Assembly (NCBI RefSeq): GCF_046630445.1
Contig: NC_092341.1
Location: forward strand, 293,512,001 to 293,576,000
From: Rutidosis leptorrhynchoides
Taxonomy: Eukaryota; Streptophyta; Magnoliopsida; Asterales; Asteraceae
Length of the DNA stretch: 64,000 nucleotides
Direction of reading: 5' to 3'
Shown: positions 34,648-46,424 of the stretch, one piece after another
Numbering within the stretch: the first letter of the stretch is position 1
Layout of the letters: each line of letters starts with the position of its first letter
The notes under the pieces: model-generated
Seen by the model: the letters and a program-made list of their open reading frames with translations, nothing else
Databases searched by the model: none
What the model was told of the DNA's origin: nothing
Position numbers and translations under genes: made by a program

Positions 34648-34659
34648 CTCCCCACACTT
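34648..34659 (-). other. Purine tract overlapping the pol stop, element B
   Basis: The minus strand reads AAGTGTGGGGAG starting within the TAA stop of pol. It matches the core of the true 3' purine tract and could act as an internal (central) tract or be a relic of a former 3' end. Confidence 0.5.
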
Positions 34660-36124
34660 AGTTAGCTGTGGTGTCGAAATTGTGATTAACTTCGTTGTCG
34701 ACTTCCATCGGACCATGTATGTAATGTTTAACTCTGTGACCATTAACTTTAAATTCAATTCCATTTGAATTTATCAATTCTATCGTTCCGTATGGGAAAA
34801 CTCTTTTGACTATGAATGGTCCAGACCATCTTGATTTCAATTTTCCAGGAAATAGCTTGAATCGTGAATTGAAAAGAAGAACTCTGTCTCCTTCTTTAAA
34901 TTCTTTTGAACTTCTGATTCTTTTATCATGCCATTTCTTCGTTCTTTCTTTATAGATTAACGAATTTTCGTATGCTTCATGTCTTAATTCTTCTAATTCG
35001 TTTAGTTGACTTAATCGTAGACGTCCAGCTTCATATAAATCAAGATTACATGTCTTCAAAGCCCAAAATGCTTTGTGTTCAATTTCTACTGGAAGATGAC
35101 ATGCTTTTCCATAAACAAGTCTAAAAGGTGTGGTTCCAATTGGAGTTTTGTAGGCTGTTCTAAAAGCCCAGAGTGCATCCTCCAATTTAATGGACCATTC
35201 CTTCGGATTTGATCCTACGGTTTTCTCTAGAATACGTTTTAAAGCTCGGTTTGTATTTTCAACTTGTCCACTTGTTTGTGGATGATATGCGGTGGAGATT
35301 TTATGAGTTACTCCATATCTTTTAAGAACTTTCTCAAGTTGATTATTACAAAAATGAGTACCCCGATCACTTATTAAAGCTTTCGGTGTTCCAAACCTTG
35401 CAAAAAGACGTTTTAAAAAGTTGACTACAACTCGTGCATCGTTAGTTGGGAGAGCTTGTGCTTCCGCCCATTTAGATACATAATCAATGGCTACGAGTAT
35501 ATATAGATTATTATGAGATTTTGGAAATGGACCCATAAAGTCAATACCCCAAATGTCAAATACTTCACATACTTGGATGACATTTTGTGGCATTTCATCA
35601 CGTTGACTTATTTTTCCGGCCCTTTGACATGCATCACAGGATTTGCAAAGAAGGTGTGCGTCTTTGTAAATTGTAGGCCAATAGAATCCAGCTTCATAAA
35701 CTTTTCTTGCTGTTAGTTGAGGCCCATAATGCCCTCCTGTTGGTCCTGTGTGACAATGGTTTAAAATTTTACTAGCTTCATCTCCAAATACACATCGGCG
35801 TATTATTCCATCGGGACAACTTTTAAACAGATGTGGATCTTCCCAGAAATAGTGTTTTATATCACTGAAGAATTTCTTTCGTCTTTGGTACGATAATCCT
35901 TTTTCAAGGAATCCACAAACTAAGTAGTTTGCATAGTCTGCAAACCATGGGATTTCTTTATAATCTATCTTCAATAGATATTCATCAGGAAAGTTGTCTT
36001 GTATGGCCGATTCATTCAGAACTTCTAATTCGGGATTTTCAAGACGAGAAAGATGATCAGCGGCGAGATTTTCTGCTCCTCTTTTATCTCGGATTTCAAT
36101 ATCAAACTCTTGTAAGAGTAAGAT
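34658..36124 (-). pseudogene. Integrase part of the B gag-pol, downstream of the nonsense codon
   Basis: This continues in the same frame as gag-pol immediately after the TAG at 36125-36127. It has the end of RNase H, then the integrase zinc domain ([12 protein letters not shown] ... CKSCDAC), and the catalytic core with Asp in WGIDFMGPF, Asp in ISDRGTHF and Glu in GQVENTNR, followed by a basic C-terminal domain. All three acidic residues are present. It ends with TAA at 34658. Integrase inserts the DNA copy into the genome. Without readthrough of the TAG it would not be made. Confidence 0.88.
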
Positions 36125-39100
36125 CTAACGGATTAATCTTGGTTTAGCATCTTGTTTTGAAAATAGGTATCTAAGAGCAGAATGGTCGGTATAGACCACC
36201 GTTTTTGCTAGAACGAGATATGATCGAAATTTGTCAAAAGCAAAGACAATAGCAAGGAGTTCTTTTTCAGTAGTTGTATAGTTCGTTTGTGCTCCTTGTA
36301 ACGTCTTACTAGCATAATATATAGGTTGAAATCGTTTTTCAATCCTTTGTCCTAAAACGGCTCCCATTGCAAAATCACTTGCATCGCACATTAGTTCAAA
36401 TGGTAGATTCCAATTTGGTGTTATCATGATTGGTGCATTAGTGAGTTTCTCTTTAAGAATATTAAAAGATTTGATACACTCATCTGAAAAGATGAATGGA
36501 GCATCCTTTTCTAGGAGTTTATTCATAGGAGTGGCAATTTTAGAAAAATCTTTTATGAAACGTCGGTAAAAACCGGCATGCCCTAGAAAACTCCTAACTC
36601 CTCTAACATTGGTGGGATGTGGAAGTTTAGCAATTACATCTACTTTAGCTCTATCCACTTCAATTCCTTCTTTTGAAATTTTATGTCCAAGAACGATGCC
36701 TTCTTTAACCATGAAATGGCATTTCTCCCAATTAAGTACTAGATTTGATTTTTCGCATCTAATTAGCATTCGTTCCAGATTAATTAGACATGATTTAAAT
36801 GTATCACCGAAGACTGAAAAGTCATCCATGAATACTTCCATGCATTCTTCTATCATGTCGTGAAAAATCGCCATCATGCACCTTTGAAAGGTTGCAGGGG
36901 CGTTGCAAAGTCCAAATGGCATGCGTTTGTAAGCAAAAGTACCATAAGGGCACGTGAATGTGGTTTTCTCTTGGTCTTCGGGTGCTATTGGAATTTGAAA
37001 ATATCCGGAAAATCCATCTAGAAAACAATAGTAACTATTTCCGGCTAATCTTTCCAACATTTGATCTATGAAAGGTAAGGGAAAGTGATCTTTTCTGGTG
37101 GCGTCATTTAATTTTCTATAATCAATACACACACGCCATCCTGTTACAGTCCTAGTAGGAATAAGCTCATTTTTCTCATTTGTAATGACAGTCATGCCAC
37201 CCTTCTTAGGCACGCATTGAACTGGGCTTACCCATGGACTATCAGAAATTGGATATATCAAACCTGCATCTAGCAGTTTAATAATCTCTTTCTTAACTAC
37301 ATCTTGCATATTAGGATTTAGTCTTCGTTGGCGTTGCACATACGTTTTATGACCTTCTTCCATAAGGATTTTATGTGTGCAATACGAAGGACTTATTCCT
37401 TTAATATCATGAATCTTCCATGCAATGGCTGGTTTATGAGCTTTCAACACAGAAATGAGTTGTGATTTCTCATTTTCAGTAAGAGAAGACGATATTATTA
37501 CAGGTAATTCAGATTCACCATGTAAATAAGCGTATTCCAAATGGGTTGGAAGTGGCTTTAACTCTAATTTCGGAGGTTCTTCTATCGATGATTTATATCG
37601 ATATCTGTCTTCTTCTTTTAGCATTTGAATTTCTTCTGTTGTTGGTTCATATCCATTAGCTATAAGTGTAGCTAACATTTCAGCTTCATCAATTGGTTCA
37701 TTACCTTCTCCTAAAGAACATTCTCCTGTTCCTCGTAATTCTGAAAATTCTTCTAATAATTCTGCATGTGCATCTATAGTTTGAATATAATAACATGTAT
37801 CATCTGCAGATTGTGGTTGTTGCATTGCTCTATCAACTGAAAAGGTAACACTCTCATCCTCTATACTTAGGGTCAGTTTCTTACCGAACACGTCTATCAT
37901 TGCTTTAGCCGTGTTTAAGAATGGTCTTCCTAATATGAGAGGAACTTGAGAATCTTCTTCCATGTCCAAAACAACAAAATCTACTGGAAATACTAAATTA
38001 CCAACTTTAACTAGCATGTTCTCCATTATCCCTCTAGGATATTTTATTGATCTATCGGCTAGTTGTATGCTTATTCTTGTTGGTTTTAATTCTCCAAGGT
38101 CTAGTTTAGCGTATAGTGAATACGGCATTAGATTTATACTAGCACCTAAGTCTGCCAATGCTTCTATTGAACTAAGACTACCTAGAAAACATGGAATTGT
38201 GAAACTTCCTGGATCAGATAGTTTTTCTGGTATCTTATTCAACAGCACTGCTGAACAATTAGCATTCATAGTAACAGCCGAGAGTTCTTCCATTTTCTTT
38301 CTATTTGAGATTAGATCTTTCAAGAATTTAGCATATCTAGGCATTCCTGAAATCACATCAATGAAAGGAAGATTTACATTTATCTGTTTAAACATATCCA
38401 AGAATTTGGATTGCTCGGCTTCAAGTTTTTCTTTCTTCATTTTACTCGGATAAGGAAGTGGTGGTTGATATGGTTTAACATAAGGTTTAGCCTTAGCTGT
38501 GTTATCTTCATTAATCTTTTCAACTACCGGTTCTTTTTCCTTATCTTGATCAGGTTGTGGTTCTTGTGGAGTAGGAATAGCTTCATCAGAAGTTACAGGT
38601 ATTTCAGGTGGTTTAAGTGTTGTACCACTTCTTGTGGTAATAGCTTTAGCTGTTTCATTCCGGGGGTTAGCATTTGTATCACTAGGTAGACTTCCCGGTT
38701 TTCTTTCACCTATTAACCTTGCTAGGTTACTCACTTCTTGTTCCAGATTTTGAATAGAAGCTTGTTGATTTCTAAATGCTTGAGCATTTTGTTCATTGGT
38801 TTGTTTCTGAGATGTGAAAAACTGTGTTTGAGTTTCAACTAGCTTCGTCATCATATCTTCTAAATTCGGCTTTTTATCATCGGTTTGTTGTGGTGGTTTG
38901 TTTTGAAAATTAGGTCTTTGCTGATTATAAGTATTATTGGATACTTGTTGATTGCTAGGACCTTGTTGGTTGTTGTATGGAATATTTCGGCTATAATTCT
39001 GGTTTTGATTGTAAATCGGTCTTGGCGGTTGATAATTATTCTGATAATTATTTCCAGGCCTTTGGTTTATGTATGAAATATTCTCTCTTTGTTCCATTGT

Positions 39101-40264
39101 TAATTCAATACTGAGACAATCTTTTGTCAAATGTGGTCCTCCACACTGCTCACAACTAATTCGTATTGAGTGAATATCTTTAGTCATCTTTTCCATTCGT
39201 CTCTCCACAGCATCTATCTTTGCGGAAATGGAATCTAAGTCATGGCTAGAATCGGCTCTAGCTGCTTTAGATGATCTAATGATATCTTTTTCTTGGTGCC
39301 ACTCATGTGAGTGGGAAGCAGTATTATCAATAATTTTGTAAGCATCAGTTTCGGTTTTCTTCAAAATAGAACCACCAGCTGCTATATCTATGTCTTTCCT
39401 TGTAGTGATGTCGCATCCTTGGTAGAATATTTGTACTATTTGACAGGTGTCTAAACCATATTGCGGACATCCTCTTAACAACTTTCCATATCTTGTCCAC
39501 GCCTCATATAGAGTTTCATTTGGTTTCTGTGTGAACGTAACAATTTCTGCTTGAAGTCTTACGGCTTTAGATGCAGGAAAGAATTGTTTAAGAAATTTGT
39601 CAATTAAAACGTCCCATGTATCGATCGCCCCTTCAGGTAACGATTCCAACCAATCTTTGGCTTCTCCCTTTAAAGTCCAGGGAAATAACATGAGATATAT
39701 CTGTTCATCCTCCACTTCTCGGATTTTAAATAGTGTGCAGATCCTATTAAAGGTACGTAGATGTTCATTTGGATCTTCCTTCGGCGCACCACTAAATTGG
39801 CATTGATTAGTCACCATGTGTAGAATTTGTCCTTTGATTTCATAATCTGGCGCATTAATGTCTGGATGAGTAATTGCGTGACCTTGGCCAGTGCGTTTAG
39901 CTCTCATTCGGTCTTCCATACTTAAAGGTTCCAGATTCTCCATAATTGAATTTGTTGAATCGGTATCACTAGATGATTCTGATTTAATGGTTCGTTCCTC
40001 AACAATCTCTGTTTGAATGATTGGTGGTTCCGGAGGAAAGTTTAATGGTTCAGGATCTACGAACCGTTCCTGAATATTTTCCGGATTCTCAATTGTGATG
40101 TTGGGTTCAAAAAATGGATTATCGGAAATTTGAACTGAAGTACTTGGTCGACTGGATGACGATTCTAAAGAAAAATCAACGGCGGTTATATTTGTTAAAC
40201 GATGTCTTGATCTAGTTACAGGTGGTGAACGTACAAAAGGTGATGAACGTCTTGCTCGGTGCAT
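36125..40264 (-). CDS. Gag-protease-RT-RNase H polyprotein of element B, ends at premature TAG
   Basis: 1,379 codons from ATG at 40264. Gag core about residues 140-290 (LKGEAKDWLESL); knuckle CEQCGGPHLTKDC at 371-383 (CX2CX3HX4C); Asn/Gln-rich linker 400-500; aspartic protease with ADLGAS near 704 and LILGRPF near 776; RT about 960-1200 with FMDDFS at 1145-1150; RNase H from about 1285 (MCDASD). It stops after KPRLIR, where element A has a Trp codon, so TGG became TAG. Apart from that, gag-pol would be one frame to 34658. Athila-type assignment rests on the FMDDF motif, the tRNA-Asp-type primer site and the extra downstream ORFs. Confidence 0.92.
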   Translation of the reverse strand: MHRARRSSPFVRSPPVTRSRHRLTNITAVDFSLESSSSRPSTSVQISDNPFFEPNITIENPENIQERFVDPEPLNFPPEPPIIQTEIVEERTIKSESSSDTDSTNSIMENLEPLSMEDRMRAKRTGQGHAITHPDINAPDYEIKGQILHMVTNQCQFSGAPKEDPNEHLRTFNRICTLFKIREVEDEQIYLMLFPWTLKGEAKDWLESLPEGAIDTWDVLIDKFLKQFFPASKAVRLQAEIVTFTQKPNETLYEAWTRYGKLLRGCPQYGLDTCQIVQIFYQGCDITTRKDIDIAAGGSILKKTETDAYKIIDNTASHSHEWHQEKDIIRSSKAARADSSHDLDSISAKIDAVERRMEKMTKDIHSIRISCEQCGGPHLTKDCLSIELTMEQRENISYINQRPGNNYQNNYQPPRPIYNQNQNYSRNIPYNNQQGPSNQQVSNNTYNQQRPNFQNKPPQQTDDKKPNLEDMMTKLVETQTQFFTSQKQTNEQNAQAFRNQQASIQNLEQEVSNLARLIGERKPGSLPSDTNANPRNETAKAITTRSGTTLKPPEIPVTSDEAIPTPQEPQPDQDKEKEPVVEKINEDNTAKAKPYVKPYQPPLPYPSKMKKEKLEAEQSKFLDMFKQINVNLPFIDVISGMPRYAKFLKDLISNRKKMEELSAVTMNANCSAVLLNKIPEKLSDPGSFTIPCFLGSLSSIEALADLGASINLMPYSLYAKLDLGELKPTRISIQLADRSIKYPRGIMENMLVKVGNLVFPVDFVVLDMEEDSQVPLILGRPFLNTAKAMIDVFGKKLTLSIEDESVTFSVDRAMQQPQSADDTCYYIQTIDAHAELLEEFSELRGTGECSLGEGNEPIDEAEMLATLIANGYEPTTEEIQMLKEEDRYRYKSSIEEPPKLELKPLPTHLEYAYLHGESELPVIISSSLTENEKSQLISVLKAHKPAIAWKIHDIKGISPSYCTHKILMEEGHKTYVQRQRRLNPNMQDVVKKEIIKLLDAGLIYPISDSPWVSPVQCVPKKGGMTVITNEKNELIPTRTVTGWRVCIDYRKLNDATRKDHFPLPFIDQMLERLAGNSYYCFLDGFSGYFQIPIAPEDQEKTTFTCPYGTFAYKRMPFGLCNAPATFQRCMMAIFHDMIEECMEVFMDDFSVFGDTFKSCLINLERMLIRCEKSNLVLNWEKCHFMVKEGIVLGHKISKEGIEVDRAKVDVIAKLPHPTNVRGVRSFLGHAGFYRRFIKDFSKIATPMNKLLEKDAPFIFSDECIKSFNILKEKLTNAPIMITPNWNLPFELMCDASDFAMGAVLGQRIEKRFQPIYYASKTLQGAQTNYTTTEKELLAIVFAFDKFRSYLVLAKTVVYTDHSALRYLFSKQDAKPRLIR

Positions 40265-41638
40265 TCACTGAATATCCTATTAGTTTTTAAAAGGAAAGAA
40301 AAATTATAATAAGTTATCCAATTAATAGACTTTTCTGATTTTGCCCACGTTTCGAATAGCCAAAAGATGCAGCAGAGGGGCAGGATTCGTTTGGTCTCAA
40401 TATAATTGAGGACTGTTTGGCTCCAATAACCCGGTCCACGTACAAATCCAACTATTACTACGAACCAGAAAATTTTGATGTCTATTAATTTAACCACTTA
40501 AAATAAATTTTCGTAATTTTAAGAAATTTAGATAAGAAGTAGAAAAAATTCTAAGTCCTAAAAACTAGAATGGCGAGAAATATGAGAGAAAAAGAGTTCG
40601 TCGCAAAAGGTCGAAAAAAAAAAATGGTTGAAAAATAAAAGGTGACGGAAAAATAAAAGAAACTTATAAAAACTTAAAAATACTTGACTAACCTAACCTT
40701 ATTACTACAACTAACTTAAAATTATAATCGCAAATTGATATTACTAATTGGAATGATAATTGATACATAGTAAAAGGTCTAAAAATATTAAAGCTTACAG
40801 GAAAAACTAAATCCCAAATGGAAATAACTTAAAAAGAAACTAAAACTTAAAAAGGCGTCGCAAAATTCTAAAGTACCTAAATCTTAGTCTAAAGAAAAAA
40901 CACTTAAGGAATTCTACGACAAAGCCTAAAAATCTAGGAGTAAAAATAACTATGGCAAAAACTAAGTTTAAAATTAAATATGAGCTTAAAAATACAAAAG
41001 TTATGTTGCAACGATTAAAAAGGGACAAAATATAAAAATATACAAAAAGTTGTAATAAGTACAATTTTTATAAAAATATTATTTTTATATTATTTATTTA
41101 ATAAAACTACTAATTTTACAAATTAATTAAACTAATTAATACTAAATAAAACAAATTAAATAAAAAGTAAATCTTAAAATAAAACTAATAATAATAATAA
41201 TAATTAGGTTTAAATAATAATAATAATTAATTAAAACCCGTAATTAATGCTGGTTTAGGGTTTTTTGTCGCCTGTCAGAAAGGCTCCGCGAGTCGCGGCA
41301 TTTATTGCATCAAACCCCGCGAGTCGCGGGGTTCCAGAATTCAGCTGACAGGTTTGAATTTTTACGCGTTTTTCTTTATTTTATTTTTTTTTATTTTCTG
41401 TTTTTAATTTTTTAATTAAATAAAAGATATTAAAACTTATATTTTTATAAACTAAAATAAAAATAAAGAAACTTATAAAACTTAAATATTTAACAAAATC
41501 TTAAAAATACTTATATTTTTGTTTTTCTTTTTATATTTTCGAATTTTTAAAACGTATTTTTACAAAAACGACTTTTAATAAAAGTAACTAAAAATTTTTT
41601 TTTTTATATTAGCGTTGCGCTTCCGGCGTTTAAGAGTG
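40265..41638 (-). other. 5' leader of element B, non-coding
   Basis: 1.4 kb of AT-rich leader with no ORF of note. It holds the palindromes CCGCGAGTCGCGG (41286-41298) and CCCCGCGAGTCGCGGGG (41315-41331), themselves enclosed by CCTGTCAG (41271-41278) and CTGACAGG (about 41345-41352), so a larger fold is possible. Confidence 0.75.
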
Positions 41639-41656
41639 TCCCCGGCAGCGGCGCCA
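41639..41656 (-). other. Primer-binding site of element B
   Basis: TGGCGCCGCTGCCGGGGA on the minus strand, as in element A. Confidence 0.85.
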
Positions 41657-41664
41657 AAAATACT

Positions 41665-43656
41665 TGATGTTATGCGAGGTGTATATAAAATAGTTATTAA
41701 TTTTAGCAGAAAACACTATTAAATACGATACAATTTTACACAAGATATTTATTTATTTATAGAATGGATATACTTAAACCTTGCTACAACACTTATAGGC
41801 AGTGTACCTAATCGTACAGTAGTGTAGTTTTTAGTAAGTCCGGTTCGTTCCACAGGGAAATCTTTAAACAAAGCTTAACGCTATATTAGTTTACTTTTAT
41901 AAAAATACAAACATATATATAAGTAATATTATTATTATAAAGGGGGGTTTTTACCGTTTAATGACCGGTTTGTCGATTTTAAGACTTTAGTCGCAGTTAA
42001 AACCTAATGTAAAATATAAAATAAATACAAGACTTAAATTAAAGCGTAAAGTAAATAACGATAATGAAATTGCGAATAATAAAAGTGCGATAAAATAAAC
42101 TTGCGATAATTAAAAAGTACTATAATTAAAAGTGCGATTAAATAAAAGTGCGATAATTAGAAGTGCAATTAAATATAAAATAAAGGAAATTAAATATGAA
42201 ATAAAAGAATTATTCTTATTTAAACTTCCGTAATCATGATGTTTGACGTGTTGATTTTAGTTTTATGCCCATGGGTTAATTGTCCTTTGTCCTGGATTAT
42301 TTAATATGTCCGTCTGGTTTTTGTCCATAACAGTCCATCAGTCATAAATATAAAGTGCGAGTGTCCTCGTCAAATTATCCTTATACCCGAAGTTAAATAT
42401 TCCAACTAATTGGGGATTCGAATTGTAACAAGGTTTTAATACTTTGTTTAATGAATACACCAGGTTATCGACTGCGTGTAAACCAAGGTTTTACTACTTT
42501 GTTAACAATTACACCAATTACCCTTGAATGTAATTTCACCCCTGTTTTAATTATTCTATGGGCTATTAATGGGCTTTATATTTGTTTAACTAAATGATAG
42601 TTTGTTAATGTTAATATAAAGATTTACAATTGGGCGTCCCTATAAAATACCATATACACTCAATCGGACACGATGGGCAGGGTATTTATATGTACGAATA
42701 ATCGTTCATTTAACCGGACACGGGAATGGATTAATAGCCACTAGAATAATTAAAACAGGGGTGAAATTACATTCAAGGGTAATTGGTGTAATTGTTAACA
42801 AAGTAGTAAAACCTTGGTTTACACGCAGTCGATAACCTGGTGTATTCATTAAACAAAGTATTAAAACCTTGTTACAATTCGAATCCCCAATTAGTTGGAA
42901 TATTTAACTTCGGGTATAAGGATAATTTGACGAGGACACTCGCACTTTATATTTATGACTGATGGACTGTTATGGACAAAAACCAGACGGACATATTAAA
43001 TAATCCAGGACAAAGGACAATTAACCCATGGGCATAAAACTAAAATCAACACGTCAAACATCATGATTACGGAAGTTTAAATAAGCATAATTCTTTTATT
43101 TCATATTTAATTTCCTTTATTTTATATTTAATTGCACTTCTAATTATCGCACTTTTATTTAATCGCACTTTTAATTATCGTACTTTTTAATTATCGCAAG
43201 TTTATTTTATCGCACTTTTATTATTCGCAATTTCATTATCGTTATTTACTTTACGCTTTAATTTAAGTCTTGTATTTATTTTATATTTTACATTAGGTTT
43301 TAACTGCGACTAAAGTCTTAAAATCGACAAACCGGTCATTAAACGGTAAAAACCCCCCTTTATAATAATAATATTACTTATATATATGTTTGTATTTTTA
43401 TAAAAGTAAACTAATATAGCGTTGAGCTTTGTTTAAAGATTTCCCTGTGGAACGAACCGGACTTACTAAAAACTACACTACTGTACGATTAGGTACACTG
43501 CCTATAAGTGTTGTAGCAAGGTTTAAGTATATCCATTCTATAAATAAATAAATATCTTGTGTAAAATTGTATCGTATTTAATAGTGTTTTCTGCTAAAAT
43601 TAATAACTATTTTATATACACCTCGCATAACATCAAGTATTTTTGCCAAAAATACT
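41665..43656. repeat. Extra foldback LTR segments in the 5' LTR region of B
   Basis: 41665-42558 repeats the first 894 bp (plus-strand reading) of the LTR. From 42556 the sequence turns round: 42556-43645 is the reverse complement of 43647-44736, with a single C at 43646 as centre. The left turn has a 3-base microhomology (CTA). The arms differ by one base that I could find (near 43368/43924). Confidence 0.9.
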
Positions 43657-45630
43657 TGATGTTATGCGAGGTGTATATAAAATAGTTATTAATTTTAGCA
43701 GAAAACACTATTAAATACGATACAATTTTACACAAGATATTTATTTATTTATAGAATGGATATACTTAAACCTTGCTACAACACTTATAGGCAGTGTACC
43801 TAATCGTACAGTAGTGTAGTTTTTAGTAAGTCCGGTTCGTTCCACAGGGAAATCTTTAAACAAAGCTCAACGCTATATTAGTTTACTTTTATAAAAATAC
43901 AAACATATATATAAGTAATATTATTTTTATAAAGGGGGGTTTTTACCGTTTAATGACCGGTTTGTCGATTTTAAGACTTTAGTCGCAGTTAAAACCTAAT
44001 GTAAAATATAAAATAAATACAAGACTTAAATTAAAGCGTAAAGTAAATAACGATAATGAAATTGCGAATAATAAAAGTGCGATAAAATAAACTTGCGATA
44101 ATTAAAAAGTACGATAATTAAAAGTGCGATTAAATAAAAGTGCGATAATTAGAAGTGCAATTAAATATAAAATAAAGGAAATTAAATATGAAATAAAAGA
44201 ATTATGCTTATTTAAACTTCCGTAATCATGATGTTTGACGTGTTGATTTTAGTTTTATGCCCATGGGTTAATTGTCCTTTGTCCTGGATTATTTAATATG
44301 TCCGTCTGGTTTTTGTCCATAACAGTCCATCAGTCATAAATATAAAGTGCGAGTGTCCTCGTCAAATTATCCTTATACCCGAAGTTAAATATTCCAACTA
44401 ATTGGGGATTCGAATTGTAACAAGGTTTTAATACTTTGTTTAATGAATACACCAGGTTATCGACTGCGTGTAAACCAAGGTTTTACTACTTTGTTAACAA
44501 TTACACCAATTACCCTTGAATGTAATTTCACCCCTGTTTTAATTATTCTAGTGGCTATTAATCCATTCCCGTGTCCGGTTAAATGAACGATTATTCGTAC
44601 ATATAAATACCCTGCCCATCGTGTCCGATTGAGTGTATATGGTATTTTATAGGGACGCCCAATTGTAAATCTTTATATTAACATTAACAAACTATCATTT
44701 AGTTAAACAAATATAAAGCCCATTAATAGCCCATAGTCTAATTTCCACAAGTGTCGTTCTTTTGTCCAAACCCCAATTATGGTACAAAGCTCAATTACCC
44801 AATTTTAGTAATTAGCCCAACATCATGATTACTTCGTTTTAAATAAGCATAATAATAACTTAGCTACGAGACATTAATATAAAAAGGTTGAACATAACTT
44901 ACAATGATTAAAAATAGCGTAGCGTTACACGGACAGAATTTCGACTTACACCCTTACAATATTCGCTAACATACCCTTATTATTAGAATTATAATTAAAA
45001 TTAAAATATAAATTATAAATATAAATATAAATTTTACGTATGAATGAGGAAGAAAAAGATGATGGTTTTTGATCAGAATTCGGTTGGCTTTATAGGCAGT
45101 TTTCAAATTTGGGGCTCCGCGACTCGCGGCAAAATGCTCTTCAAACTCCGCGAGTCGCGGAGGTTACTTTTACAGCTCAGTCCTTGGAGTTTTTCTCTGC
45201 CGACGGTTTTTTATTTATAAATATAATATATATATAATTAATATAATTAATTATATATTATATTATATTTATATACATAGTTAACTTGTAATTTTTAGTC
45301 CGTTGCGTCGAGCGTTAAGAGTTGACTCTGGTCCCGGTTCCGGATTTTCGAACGTCCTTGCGTACAATTTTATATTTTGTACTTTGCGTTTTGAATCTTG
45401 TACTCTTGTAATTTCGAGACGTTTCTTATCAATAATTGGAACCTCTTTGATTGTCTTTTGTACTTTTGAGCTTTTTGGTCGTTTGCGTCTTCAATTCGTC
45501 GAATCTGTCTTTTGTCTTCACCTTTTATTATTTAAACGAATATCACTTGTAAATAGAACAATTGCAACTAAAAGCTTGTCTTTCTTGAGGAATAATGCTA
45601 TGAAATATATGTTCGTTTTTAGCATTATCA
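43657..45630 (-). repeat. Full 5' LTR of element B (1,974 bp)
   Basis: The complete LTR copy next to the target duplication. Palindromes are at 45117-45162 and the TATA box at 45089-45094. Confidence 0.93.
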
Positions 45631-45635
45631 GCCTT
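45631..45635. repeat. Target duplication of element B, right copy
   Basis: GCCTT, matching 26810-26814. Confidence 0.92.
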
Positions 45636-45760
45636 TGTGTGTGACCGAATAGGATAAATGGACTTTATATTATTTAATGTCATGGGCATATCTTCGAAAT
45701 ATATGTACCACGATCAAACCACGGTTGAACCGTAATCAACCCGCGAACATATTTCCAACA
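45636..45760 (-). repeat. 5' LTR of element D, outer 125 bp
   Basis: The minus-strand start TGTTGGAAATATGTTCGCGG is at 45760. It matches the first 125 bp of the LTR of C with scattered changes. Confidence 0.88.
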
Positions 45761-46375
45761 GAATCAACTCAATTTTCTCTTTATAATCATGATGACTATT
45801 GGAGATGGTCCATTACGGGAGATGGATTACCTTTTGTCAAATCGGCAAGGGAGCATATAGATCGCTTAATTTTACCATCGTTGAACACGCCTACTACGTG
45901 GAGGAATTTTCTTCCGAGCAAGATTAATGTTTTTCTTTGGAGGCTTCCTCATAGGCTCAATCTTTCAAGGAGATGTTTGGAGATTGAGTCCATTAGTTGT
46001 AGCATTTGCAAGCAAGGAGTGAAAAGTGTGGAACATACATTTTTTTTTTTTGTGTCCTCTAGCTTCCTCTATTTGGCTCGCTATTTCTTGCTGGATTAAT
46101 CTTCCATTCCGGTTTATTCAACCTGATATGAAATTTTAAGTTGGATCGAGGGCAGTAATATGACAAACGATGTGCAAAAAAGGTTGGTGTCGACCATGGT
46201 TGCAGTGCTTTGGATGATTTGGCGATTTAGGAATTGTTCTCTCCACAACGACAAATCTCTTAAGAAATCTCGTATTATAGATGCGATTAAATTTCATTCA
46301 TTTGTATGGCTTAGATATCGAGGTTGTATAGTTTTCAATTGGAACTGATGATTCCTTTATAATTCTCTTCCAACA
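45761..46375 (+). pseudogene. LINE-type reverse transcriptase 3' end (zf-RVT region), remnant
   Basis: Two plus-strand reading pieces. About 45761-46099 has the zf-RVT pattern: YWRWSITGDGLPFVKSAREH, then LPSKINVFLWRLPHRLNLSRR, then CSICKQGVKSVEHTFFF. 46160-46348 has the usual C-terminal end, VLWMIWRFRNCSLHN and HSFVWLRYRG. Plant L1-like retrotransposons end this way. The first ATG available lies in the D LTR, so the 5' part is lost. A frame break and stop separate the pieces near 46099-46160. Confidence 0.75.
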
Positions 46376-46419
46376 TTACAACTAACATATATTTTAACAA
46401 CAATTAATTTCCATATCAA

Positions 46420-46424
46420 AATTT
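46420..46424. repeat. Target duplication of element C, left copy
   Basis: AATTT, matching 55005-55009. Confidence 0.85.

Larger units (their letters stand above)
26815..45630 (-). mobile_element. Element B: complete Athila-type Ty3/gypsy retrotransposon
   Basis: On the minus strand the order is a rearranged 5' LTR region (45630-41665), primer site, leader, gag-pol with one stop, zinc-knuckle ORF, internal promoter-like region, env-position ORF, long 3' non-coding region and 3' LTR. The GCCTT duplications prove one insertion event into the D LTR. At 18.8 kb it is unusually long, because of about 6 kb between pol and the 3' LTR plus an extra 2 kb of LTR foldback. Confidence 0.95.
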
